A DNA stretch of 8,486 bases, from contig DAOVTC010000037.1 of the NCBI GenBank assembly GCA_030633285.1, forward strand, positions 1 through 8,486. Reading direction: 5' to 3'. A model generated the notes under the pieces. It saw only the letters and a program-made list of their open reading frames with translations. It had not been told where the DNA came from and did not search any database. This document shows, piece by piece, positions 1 to 6,007 of the stretch (positions are counted from its first letter, which is position 1; every line of letters begins with the position of its first letter). A program made the translations under genes and the position numbers. This DNA comes from Flavobacteriaceae bacterium. Lineage in GTDB: Bacteria; Bacteroidota; Bacteroidia; Flavobacteriales; Flavobacteriaceae.

Positions 1-28
1 AAATAATACCTTTTGTCCTTTTATATTT

Positions 29-538
29 TTACGAATGAACTCTTTCATTATTTATAATTTTGTAGTAAACTGCATTATTAATTCCTTCACAAGAATTTAC
101 TTTCCAAAAAGTCATGTTTAGCTTTTCTAAAACTCTTATTGATGATTTATTTTCTTTATCAGCTCTACCAACAATTTCTTTTATACTTAAACTATCAAAA
201 CCGTAATTTATACAAGCTTGAGCAGCCTCGGTTGCGTAGCCTTTATTCCATTGTTGTTTAAAAAATCTGAATCCAATATCAATAAGGTTTTCTTCATTTA
301 ATTTTAAACCACACCATCCTATAAACTCATTTTTAAATTTCTCAATCACAGCCCACCTTCCAAATCCATTTTTTCTGTAATCTTGATATTCTATTATAAA
401 CTGCTTTGTACTTTCTATAGATTCAAAGGGTTTGTCACCAGTGTATTTCAATACATCTTTATCTGAATTTAATTCCCACATTTTATTGGCATCTGAAATT
501 TTAAATTCTCTTAAAAATAATCTGTCCGTTTCTAACAT
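29..538 (-). CDS. GNAT family N-acetyltransferase, RimJ/RimL type
   Basis: A 169-residue single-domain acetyltransferase that should transfer acetyl from acetyl-CoA to an amine; family members act on ribosomal protein N-termini, small molecules or antibiotics, and the substrate cannot be read here. The N-terminus (LETDRLFLREF, residues 2-12) is the typical first strand of the RimJ/RimL group. Residues 95-104 (QQWNKGYATE) form the pyrophosphate-binding loop, equivalent to the usual QxxGxG/A pattern. The NxxSIRVLEKLNM segment (130-142) is the usual C-terminal helix, although the common Gly in 'EKLGM' is Asn141. NAVYYKI (155-161) is the final strand. Length is normal and the gene appears intact. 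The ATG at 538 is the natural start because the conserved N-terminus begins immediately. The 152-nt gap from the PPK2 gene upstream suggests a separate transcript. The family call is secure; the substrate is unknown. Confidence 0.93.
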   Translation of the reverse strand: MLETDRLFLREFKISDANKMWELNSDKDVLKYTGDKPFESIESTKQFIIEYQDYRKNGFGRWAVIEKFKNEFIGWCGLKLNEENLIDIGFRFFKQQWNKGYATEAAQACINYGFDSLSIKEIVGRADKENKSSIRVLEKLNMTFWKVNSCEGINNAVYYKIINNERVHS

Positions 539-690
539 TTTTTACTCTTTTATAAAAGATATTGATTATTAACTCAGTGGTAAGCATTTATGAAAATAAC
601 ACTAAACTCTACCAGATTCAAGCTGGCAGTAGATCAATTTTCTATCTTAGAATGGGAGAAAACGTCACAACTTAAGTCAAAGACTTTATT
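539..690. other. Intergenic gap between PPK2 and acetyltransferase genes
   Basis: This 152-nt gap has no coding potential that I can support. On the minus strand, downstream of the PPK2 stop, it can form an imperfect hairpin: CTA + CCAG at 632-623 and CTGG + TAG at 615-609, with a 3-nt bulge and a 7-nt loop. No real T-tract follows, so it is at best a weak terminator. Positions 674-686 form another small dyad (AAGTC, 3-nt loop, GACTT). I find no exact TAnnTTTG element before the acetyltransferase start; TATCTTTT near 555-562 (minus) is a one-mismatch candidate. Confidence 0.3.
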
Positions 691-1518
691 TTAGTATTTT
701 TCAGGTACAAAAGTTTGGTCAGAAAAAGGTGGTCTTATATATCCTTCTTCTTTTTTTCTTGGTTTAAGTATTTTCTTTTTATGCTCAAGTTGTTTATAAG
801 GTATCAATTCAAGTAGGTGGTTGATACAATTAAGTCGAGCTCTTTTTTTGTTATCTGCCGGCACTACATACCATGGCGATTGTTTGGTATCAGTATATTT
901 AAACATTTCATCTTTGGCTTTACTGTATTCTAACCATTTTTCACGAGATTGTAAATCCATCGGACTTAATTTCCATCGTTTTGTAGGGTCATCTATTCTT
1001 GATTGAAAACGTCTTTCCTGTTCTTCATCTGAAACTGAAAACCAATATTTTATAAGTATAATTCCCGAGCGGATTAACATACGTTCAAAATCTGGACAAG
1101 TTCGCATAAATTCTTCATACTGTTTGGTGTTACAAAACTCCATAACGCGCTCTACTCCTGCTCTATTATACCAACTACGGTCAAAAAGCACCATTTCCCC
1201 AGCAGCTGGCAAATGCGGTACATATCGTTGAAAATACCATTGGCTTTTTTCTCTATCTGTTGGTGTACCCAAAGCAACTACCTTACAAATTCTCGGATTT
1301 AAACTCTGAGCAATTCTTTTTATCACACCACCTTTTCCTGCGGCATCTCTACCTTCAAATAATACAACAACTTTTAGGTTTTCATGTTTAATCCACTCTT
1401 GAAGTTTTACAAGTTCAATTTGTAATTTCTCTAGTTCTTTAAAATATAATTTAGAATTTATCTTTTTAGTATCTCTTTTTTTTGGCTCAATACTTTTTAA
1501 TTTATTTTCCTCACCCAT
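691..1518 (-). CDS. ppk2: Polyphosphate kinase 2 (PPK2), class I-like
   Basis: A 275-residue PPK2 that should transfer phosphate between inorganic polyphosphate and nucleoside diphosphates (mainly polyP-driven NDP to NTP, reversible), in the cytoplasm. The P-loop kinase fold is clear: Walker A at residues 56-64 (GRDAAGKGG, following the FE that precedes it in this family) with Lys62; Walker B-type LFDRSWYNRAG at 111-121 with Asp113 and Arg114; and the lid segment RRFQSRIDDP (169-178) followed by TKRWKLSP (179-186), with its arginines and lysines. SPWYVVPADNKKRARLN (214-230) is the conserved C-terminal core. The single-domain length and lid sequence fit class I (TIGR03707-like), not the two-domain class II enzymes. 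The start at 1518 leaves a charged, probably flexible 20-residue N-terminal tail. The gene stands alone between gaps of about 150 nt, so no partner is implied. Subclass and preferred nucleotide are inferred. Confidence 0.95.
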   Translation of the reverse strand: MGEENKLKSIEPKKRDTKKINSKLYFKELEKLQIELVKLQEWIKHENLKVVVLFEGRDAAGKGGVIKRIAQSLNPRICKVVALGTPTDREKSQWYFQRYVPHLPAAGEMVLFDRSWYNRAGVERVMEFCNTKQYEEFMRTCPDFERMLIRSGIILIKYWFSVSDEEQERRFQSRIDDPTKRWKLSPMDLQSREKWLEYSKAKDEMFKYTDTKQSPWYVVPADNKKRARLNCINHLLELIPYKQLEHKKKILKPRKKEEGYIRPPFSDQTFVPEKY

Positions 1519-1674
1519 TATTGCTAATTTTAGAAATGAAAGGTAAGTAAAAAAATGGGCAAATAAAAATGGTAAAAAAAGGTATTCCTAATTTCTATAA
1601 AAGATTGAAAGAAATAAACTAAATCTGTTTTAATTTGAATTTGACATTAACGGATTTGTATAAATCAAAAAACA
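1519..1674. other. Intergenic gap upstream of PPK2
   Basis: This 156-nt A+T-rich gap must hold the PPK2 promoter, but I see only one-mismatch versions of TAnnTTTG on the minus strand (TTTATTTG near 1562-1569). A short dyad at 1653-1666 (GATTT, 4-nt loop, AAATC) lies 9 nt past the cupin stop. It lacks a following T-tract on the minus strand, so it is not a convincing terminator. Confidence 0.25.
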
Positions 1675-2034
1675 TCACTCTAACTGTTGATTAATACTTT
1701 TGGTTATTTCTGTTTTAACATCTCCTGTATGGGCTGTAGTTTTATTTTCTATCAACATAATTTTACATTCTTTTAAAGATGAAACTCTATGGGTAATCCC
1801 TTTTTTCACTATAAAAATATCGCCTTCATTCATTGTGAAACTTTCTTTGTCTTCAATTTCAAATAATAGACTACCCTCAACAATATAAAACAGTTCATCT
1901 TCATTGGTGTGATTATGCCAAGGTACTTTATCTCCTTTTATTATTGCTATTTTTATATACACATCATTAACTTCCCCAATTACTTTAGGTGAAAAAAAAC
2001 CTTTAATATCTTTAAATTTTTCCTTTAAATTCAT
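1675..2034 (-). CDS. Small single-domain cupin protein
   Basis: A 119-residue single cupin barrel. Cupin motif 1 is complete: Gly34, x5, His40-x-His42, x4, Glu47, x6, Gly54. It supplies the usual metal ligands His40, His42 and Glu47. Motif 2 runs from Gly71 to His82 (GDIFIVKKGITH); His82 is the fourth ligand, and the usual Pro is replaced by Lys77, a common variation. The protein should therefore bind a divalent metal and act as a small-molecule enzyme, isomerase or sensor; the sequence does not say which. The ATG at 2034 lies 3 nt after the stop of the GyrI-like gene, so the two are almost certainly co-transcribed, with the cupin second. This suggests a shared ligand-handling role, which is an inference from context. 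No signal peptide is visible, so it is likely cytoplasmic. Confidence 0.92.
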   Translation of the reverse strand: MNLKEKFKDIKGFFSPKVIGEVNDVYIKIAIIKGDKVPWHNHTNEDELFYIVEGSLLFEIEDKESFTMNEGDIFIVKKGITHRVSSLKECKIMLIENKTTAHTGDVKTEITKSINQQLE

Positions 2035-2037
2035 CTA

Positions 2038-2532
2038 CTATTTTTGTTTTTTTGGTCTTATTGGAATCCACACTTCTTCTTCTGAATTAGGATCATTATT
2101 TTTATATTTTTCTCCCAAAAGTTCAAAATGTGCTCTATTATCTAATTTGTAATCAGATAATGGTAACCATTGACTGAAAATATATTGAAATGTTTTTTGA
2201 AAATCACTTGCAGGTCCTTTATGAATAAAAACTGCGTAGAGTCCACCTTTCAATGTATATGTTTTCATTTCATTAGGAATTGTATCAAAACCAACAACTT
2301 CAATAGCTGCCCATTTTTCAAATTCTGTATTCGGGTTGAAATTTTTAAAGTTAAGTGAGTCATTATAAATTTGCATTGAATAAAGGTTTGAACCTACCGT
2401 ATTATTAATGCTTTTTCTTTTAGGCATAAAACTTTGCCACAATTCAACTGTTTTATTATTAGCCAAAGACATTTTAATTGATTTGCCTACTAATCTCTTT
2501 TTAGGTAATATTTCAATTCGTGGTTTTATCAT
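2038..2532 (-). CDS. GyrI-like / AraC-type effector-binding domain protein
   Basis: A 164-residue stand-alone small-molecule-binding domain of the GyrI-like/AraC_E_bind superfamily, without a DNA-binding domain. Recognisable parts are the N-terminal strand PRIEILPKKRLVG (4-16), the WAAIEV segment (74-79), the GLYAVFIHKGPASDF segment (97-111) that forms the second half-repeat, and the acidic C-terminal EEEVWIPI strand (151-158), whose glutamate often lies at the ligand pocket in this family. Relatives bind lipophilic cations or drugs, inhibit gyrase, or have hydrolase activity; the ligand here is unknown. It is the first gene of a two-gene unit with the cupin (3-nt gap). The upstream 83-nt gap has no exact TAnnTTTG match. 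Start at 2532 is supported by the conserved strand beginning within five residues. Confidence 0.88.
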   Translation of the reverse strand: MIKPRIEILPKKRLVGKSIKMSLANNKTVELWQSFMPKRKSINNTVGSNLYSMQIYNDSLNFKNFNPNTEFEKWAAIEVVGFDTIPNEMKTYTLKGGLYAVFIHKGPASDFQKTFQYIFSQWLPLSDYKLDNRAHFELLGEKYKNNDPNSEEEVWIPIRPKKQK

Positions 2533-2615
2533 TTAAGTTGTGTTTTTATTTTTTGATTAAACTTCTTTATCAATGTTATGATTACCAACAGTAATTCTAT
2601 AATTCTTTTACTAAG

Positions 2616-3329
2616 TTACAAAAGACTAATTATATATATAAAACTCCCTCCAACATTAAAACAAAAATGGACAATTATTGCAGGTACTAAACTATTTGTT
2701 TTTTCTTTATGGTATCCAGCTATCATACCTAAAATTATTCCAAAAATAACAATATTCAATACTATGTAAATATCAATATCCATGATTAATAATCCAAAAT
2801 GCATTGTCCCAAAAAATATTGCTCCAACAATTACAGGCAAACTTATACGATATTTAAATAGTGTTACTCCTATGTGCTTTAAAGGTGCCAAAAAACCTTG
2901 TATCAAACCACGAGTAAGTATTTCTTCACAAATACTTGCCCAAACCCATATATATAGAATTAACTCTATTAATGAAAAATTGTCTGTTGGCATTACGGTT
3001 TTTGTATTCACAAATAGTTGACCTGTAAGAGAAGATATAAATCCAAATAATAGACTAATCATAACAACTTTAGCCAGAGGAAAATTTAAATTCCATGTAA
3101 ACCCGTATTCTTTTAATTTTCCTTTATTTAAAATCAAAATAAACAAAACAGAAAGAATTAACATAGATGTATGAGTAATTGTTTTCTCTATCATTGGAAA
3201 GCTCTCAAAAAGATCTGTGTTTTTTGAAATAATCATCATTACGCTAGGTAACATCATTAAAACTAACATTCCTAATACAATGGCAATTACTGTTCTTAAT
3301 ATCGGTTGCTCTATTTTAAATATTTTCAT
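2616..3329 (-). CDS. CPBP family intramembrane metalloprotease (CAAX protease/bacteriocin-processing type)
   Basis: A 237-residue polytopic membrane protein with all three signature motifs of the CPBP (Abi, Pfam PF02517) family: EExxxR at Glu135-Glu136-Arg140, FxxxH at Phe173-His177 and HxxxN at His221-Asn225. These are the residues that build the metal-dependent active site inside the membrane. Hydrophobic stretches suggest about seven to eight transmembrane segments, near residues 11-34, 52-67, 86-105, 120-133, 164-180, 184-205 and 214-236. Relatives process prenylated proteins, provide bacteriocin self-immunity or act in membrane stress; the substrate is not deducible. Length is normal for the family and nothing is missing. 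It lies downstream of the TrmB-type regulator on the same strand, but a terminator-like hairpin separates them, so co-transcription is doubtful. Confidence 0.93.
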   Translation of the reverse strand: MKIFKIEQPILRTVIAIVLGMLVLMMLPSVMMIISKNTDLFESFPMIEKTITHTSMLILSVLFILILNKGKLKEYGFTWNLNFPLAKVVMISLLFGFISSLTGQLFVNTKTVMPTDNFSLIELILYIWVWASICEEILTRGLIQGFLAPLKHIGVTLFKYRISLPVIVGAIFFGTMHFGLLIMDIDIYIVLNIVIFGIILGMIAGYHKEKTNSLVPAIIVHFCFNVGGSFIYIISLL

Positions 3330-3393
3330 TTGTTTAAATTTTTATAATTGTTTATAAATAAGTTAAGAACGAGTGTAACCACTTCGCTCTCTC

Positions 3394-3439
3394 ATAAAAA
3401 ATTTAATCATTCCCTTATGGGAATTAATTGATTAAATTT
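3394..3439 (-). terminator. Intrinsic terminator of the TrmB-type gene
   Basis: A long hairpin begins 22 nt past the regulator's stop. The outer stem pairs 3399-3408 with 3430-3439 (10 bp), and the inner stem pairs ATTCCC 3409-3414 with GGGAAT 3419-3424 around a 4-nt loop, with a 5-nt bulge at 3425-3429. Read on the minus strand the structure ends in a run of T (complement of 3395-3401), as an intrinsic terminator should. The outer stem is entirely A/T apart from one C-G pair, so the short GC-containing inner stem gives much of the stability. Confidence 0.7.
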
Positions 3440-3461
3440 ATTCATGTTCGTTTCATAATAA

Positions 3462-4307
3462 TTATTTTGTTTTAAAAAGTTTATTAAATCCTGGAACATC
3501 AGTGTTGAAGAAAAATTTCTGATTTTCAATTATTTTTTTTACATCTCCTTCAAAATCAGAACTGTTCATTTTAGACATTATCTTCATAGTAGTTTGTTCA
3601 CTCATTCTGCCCGCATGTATGATACATGACATATATATGTTATTACTCCAACTAGCCTGTTTTACTTCAGTTAAACCCTTATTCATTAGTGCAACTATAT
3701 ATTCTTCTCCGTCAATTACTAAATTTAGTTGTTGACTTTGCCAATGGGAAAGTGCTTTATCGGCAATTTGTGTAAAAGCTATATCAGCTCCTGGAATATC
3801 AATTGGTTTATAAGTTTGAATATACACCTTAACACCCCTTTCAATAGCCATATTTATAGAATCTACAACTTGGTTTAACGCTTTTGGAAAAGCATCGATT
3901 ACGGCAACAACTTTTGCCTTTTGCATCATCGTTCTAAACCTTTCAAATACTAAAGGAACTGAATCAATTGAGTATGTTTTTTCATCGTAATAATCTTTTC
4001 CCATATTTTCTAGTAAAGATTTAACCATTTTCGTTTTACTCAATATATTTTTTTCATAATGATTTATAAATTCATTTGAAGACACAGCTTTACAATGTTT
4101 GTTTTTATTATCTTCAATAATAACAGCTCCTTTTTTTGATAAAGACTCTATTGCTTTATAAACATTAGCCGTAGGTTTATTGATTTCTTTCCCTACTTTA
4201 TAAGCTGTCATTGGGTGGTTAGTTAGTAAATGCATATAGACTTCTGCTTCTAAATTGTTAAGTCCCAACTGTTTTAAGCTTTCAAATATCTTGTCTTTAG
4301 ATTTCAT
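3462..4307 (-). CDS. TrmB-type winged-helix transcriptional regulator
   Basis: A 281-residue DNA-binding regulator. Residues 5-75 form the TrmB helix-turn-helix (PF01978): LKQLGLNNLEAEVYMHLL (11-28) is the hallmark first helix pair, and MTAYKVGKEINKPTANVYKA (33-52) contains the recognition helix, followed by the wing around 60-74. A short helical linker (80-105) precedes a C-terminal domain with PLD-like/TrmB effector-domain features, such as AKVVAVIDAF (131-140) and ERGVKVYIQT (156-165). A second half (190-260) probably closes the ligand pocket. Relatives sense sugars or other metabolites; the ligand here is unknown. TrmB proteins are best known from archaea, and bacterial members are usually poorly characterised. 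It may regulate itself, because AT-palindromes flank its -7 element. Target genes beyond that are not evident; the CPBP protease is the nearest downstream gene. Confidence 0.88.
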   Translation of the reverse strand: MKSKDKIFESLKQLGLNNLEAEVYMHLLTNHPMTAYKVGKEINKPTANVYKAIESLSKKGAVIIEDNKNKHCKAVSSNEFINHYEKNILSKTKMVKSLLENMGKDYYDEKTYSIDSVPLVFERFRTMMQKAKVVAVIDAFPKALNQVVDSINMAIERGVKVYIQTYKPIDIPGADIAFTQIADKALSHWQSQQLNLVIDGEEYIVALMNKGLTEVKQASWSNNIYMSCIIHAGRMSEQTTMKIMSKMNSSDFEGDVKKIIENQKFFFNTDVPGFNKLFKTK

Positions 4308-4340
4308 AATATAAAATATTTATACAAATATAATATATTA
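4308..4340 (-). promoter_or_regulatory. Promoter (-7 element) and possible operator of the TrmB-type gene
   Basis: TATATTTG at 4332-4325 (minus) is an exact match to the Bacteroidota -7 consensus TAnnTTTG, 17 nt before the ATG, implying a leader of only about 10-14 nt. No TTG lies at the usual 17-23 nt spacing; the nearest, near 4364-4362, is 29 nt away. Two A/T palindromes flank the element: AATAT-AAA-ATATT at 4308-4320 and TAATATATTA at 4331-4340. Such an arrangement would suit autoregulation, but in DNA this A+T-rich it may be chance. Confidence 0.5.
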
Positions 4341-4362
4341 CTACTACTAAAAAAATATTTGC

Positions 4363-4388
4363 AAAAAAAAAGAGTATAAAATAATACT
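4363..4388 (-). terminator. Weak intrinsic terminator after the deoxyribosyltransferase-like gene
   Basis: On the minus strand AGTAT (4388-4384) can pair with ATACT (4377-4373) around a 6-nt loop, followed after one C by nine T (complement of 4363-4371). The T-tract is excellent, but the 5-bp, mostly A/T stem is weak. It lies about 60 nt past the stop at 4447. Confidence 0.35.
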
Positions 4389-4446
4389 ACTTCTTTTGAA
4401 TGTTATAAAATTTTACTAAACTTAAAAGGAATTTAAACAATTATAA

Positions 4447-4851
4447 TTAGATATTGATTTCTCTAGCTAATTCTTGTTTCATTTTTTTTACCAAATCAAT
4501 TTCATCATCATATTCAATAATATATTTTGAACATCCTGCTGCTGTTGTTGAATATTCAGCATTTCTTTTTCTTAAATAAAAAATAGGTTTTTTATTTGTA
4601 AAGGCATATCCAATTTCAATACCAACGCCAATTGATTTTGTAGTTAATTCTGCAATAAGAAAATCAGAACTATCAATTTCCTTAAAAGCTACCTTCATCA
4701 TTTCTTTTTCTTGGTTTGAATGAAAATTATACTTATCTACAAAAACAAGCAATTCTATTTTGTTTTCAGAAAATAGACTCAATAATTTATCAATTTCTTT
4801 ATTAAATTTTTTTCTGTTAGAATAACTAATTGCAAAATATGCTTTCTTCAT
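4447..4851 (-). CDS. Nucleoside 2-deoxyribosyltransferase-like protein
   Basis: A 134-residue protein of the Nuc_deoxyrib_tr superfamily (PF05014; bacterial deoxyribosyltransferases and the DNPH1/Rcl nucleotide N-glycosidases). Supporting features are the N-terminal strand KKAYFAISYSN (2-12) with a Tyr in the loop; IDSSDFLIAELT (59-70), where Asp63 corresponds to the substrate-binding Asp in Rcl; and SIGVGIEIGYAF (73-84), the family signature, where Glu79 matches the catalytic glutamate of Rcl's GVGYELG. A serine/threonine patch, STTAAG (101-106), is placed to bind phosphate. Expected activity is cleavage or transfer of the 2-deoxyribose N-glycosidic bond in nucleotide salvage or sanitation. 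This is inferred from family knowledge; some relatives are TIR-like or uncharacterised. It appears complete and cytoplasmic, transcribed alone, with gaps of about 140-150 nt on each side. Confidence 0.8.
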   Translation of the reverse strand: MKKAYFAISYSNRKKFNKEIDKLLSLFSENKIELLVFVDKYNFHSNQEKEMMKVAFKEIDSSDFLIAELTTKSIGVGIEIGYAFTNKKPIFYLRKRNAEYSTTAAGCSKYIIEYDDEIDLVKKMKQELAREINI

Positions 4852-4943
4852 TTATATTTTGTTTAATACAACTCCATAAATATACACAAACATGTACATT
4901 TAATAGATATTTGTTTTTACAATCGCTATTTGTTGTGTAATAA

Positions 4944-4965
4944 ATCCATTTAAGGTAAAATGGAT
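4944..4965 (-). terminator. Hairpin after the LRR gene, probable terminator
   Basis: A perfect 8-bp inverted repeat (ATCCATTT 4944-4951, AAATGGAT 4958-4965) encloses a 6-nt loop, 36 nt beyond the LRR stop. Read on the minus strand it is followed only by TTATTAC, so the T-tract is poor. It is the only clear secondary structure between the LRR gene and the deoxyribosyltransferase-like gene, where a transcription end is expected. Confidence 0.45.
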
Positions 4966-5001
4966 AATGAAGTCAAAAAAAAGGTTGGTGATGTTATAAA
5001 A

Positions 5002-5883
5002 TTATTTTTTAATCAAATTTCTAACTGTATATCCATTTTTAGAGTACACCCTTATCAAATAAATACCTCTTGATAAATTATCTACTCTAATATTTTTAAA
5101 ATTTGAGTATTCAACCATCACTCGCCCTCCCAGAATAGAATAAATTTCTATTTTAGTAATTGGCTGTTTTGATTCAACTGATAATTTATCTGCTACCGGA
5201 TTAGGATGTATTCTAATAGAAGTATTTAGTTTTTCATCATTCTTATTTTTGACTGATTGACAGTTTTCTGAATATATCACTTCACTATCTTTTTTCCAAT
5301 AATTGTATGGCGATATTTTTCCATTTGCCAACAAATCATTATCAACTTCTATACATGTTAATAAAGAATTTTGATAGGAATCCACTTTTTTTAGTAACGA
5401 GTTACTTTGATTTTTTAAATTTAAATATTCAAGTTTATTATTAAAACAATATAAATATTGAAGCTTTGAATTTTGACTCAAATCAATACTTCTGATCTGG
5501 TTAACTTCACAATTTAACCTTATAAGATTTGTATTTTTACTAATATCCAAACTTGTGAGTTGATTAGATTTACAATCTAATCTTGTTAATGCAATATTTT
5601 TGCTTATATCTATACTTGTAAGATTATTAGATCCACAATTTAATTCTGCTAAGCTTGTAAAATCTTCAATACCTGTTAAATCACGAATATCTTTATTATA
5701 TATATTTAGAGACAATATATTAGAAATATCTGAAGTTGCCACTCTATGATTTAATTCCCCATCTTTATCAATACCTAATTCAATTAATGCAAATTCAAAA
5801 AGAGGATCGGGTATTACAGTGGTTTGAGCATTTGTAATACCTATAAAAAATAATAGTATGATAGAAAAGTATATTTTTTGCAT
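5002..5883 (-). CDS. Secreted leucine-rich-repeat protein with T9SS type A sorting domain
   Basis: A 293-residue exported surface or secreted protein. Residues 1-19 are a signal peptide (basic MQK, hydrophobic core, cleavage after NA before Gln20). Residues 25-76 are the capping segment common in flavobacterial LRR proteins (IPDPLFEFALIELGID, then LTGIEDF). Four regular 21-residue repeats follow at 78-161, each with an LxC-x2-N core and cysteines at 83, 104, 125 and 146. The C-terminal part (about 222-293) is a T9SS sorting domain: IHPNPV at 225-230, a KIEIYSILGG strand (244-253), and the closing LSRGIYLIRVY (270-280) with a basic end. The T9SS machinery should cleave this tail during export across the outer membrane. 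With only four repeats it is short for the group. Function is probably binding or adhesion, but the ligand is unknown. The gene is divergent from the ABC exporter. Confidence 0.92.
   Translation of the reverse strand: MQKIYFSIILLFFIGITNAQTTVIPDPLFEFALIELGIDKDGELNHRVATSDISNILSLNIYNKDIRDLTGIEDFTSLAELNCGSNNLTSIDISKNIALTRLDCKSNQLTSLDISKNTNLIRLNCEVNQIRSIDLSQNSKLQYLYCFNNKLEYLNLKNQSNSLLKKVDSYQNSLLTCIEVDNDLLANGKISPYNYWKKDSEVIYSENCQSVKNKNDEKLNTSIRIHPNPVADKLSVESKQPITKIEIYSILGGRVMVEYSNFKNIRVDNLSRGIYLIRVYSKNGYTVRNLIKK
5401..5652 (-). repeat. Four 63-bp coding repeats (LRR units)
   Basis: Residues 78-161 of the LRR protein fall into four in-register units of exactly 21 residues (63 bp each), beginning with LAELNC, LTRLDC, LIRLNC and LQYLYC. 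The first two units are most alike at protein level (NNLTSIDISKN against NQLTSLDISKN) and the fourth has drifted furthest. The pattern suggests growth by tandem duplication. Confidence 0.85.
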
Positions 5884-5887
5884 ATTG

Positions 5888-5895
5888 CAAAAATA
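5888..5895 (-). promoter_or_regulatory. Candidate -7 element abutting the LRR start codon
   Basis: TATTTTTG at 5895-5888 (minus) matches TAnnTTTG and ends only 4 nt before the ATG at 5883. If it is used, transcription would start at or within a base or two of the ATG, giving a leaderless or nearly leaderless mRNA. No TTG lies at the expected 17-23 nt upstream. The signal peptide fixes the ATG, so a later start codon does not explain the short distance. A real promoter may lie elsewhere in the 124-nt divergent gap. Confidence 0.35.
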
Positions 5896-6007
5896 AACAT
5901 TTATTTAATTATATTTATGAATAGATATCAACAAATTTAATCCAGTTCTATTATCTGCCTAATTGTCATTTTAAATATATTGGCTTGATTTTAGACTATA
6001 AAATTTT

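Noticed and set aside
2578..3021. Plus-strand reading frames opposite the CPBP gene
   Set aside because: They overlap a gene with all three family motifs intact and look like antisense shadows.
3370..3386. Small imperfect hairpin CGAGTG...CACTTCG upstream of the CPBP gene, resembling an intergenic repeat element
   Set aside because: Single copy here and short, with a bulge; no second copy to support a repeat family.
4893..4900. Palindrome TGTACA region and near-match -7 element (CATGTTTG) upstream of the deoxyribosyltransferase-like gene
   Set aside because: One mismatch to the consensus and no TTG at the correct spacing; too weak to call a promoter.
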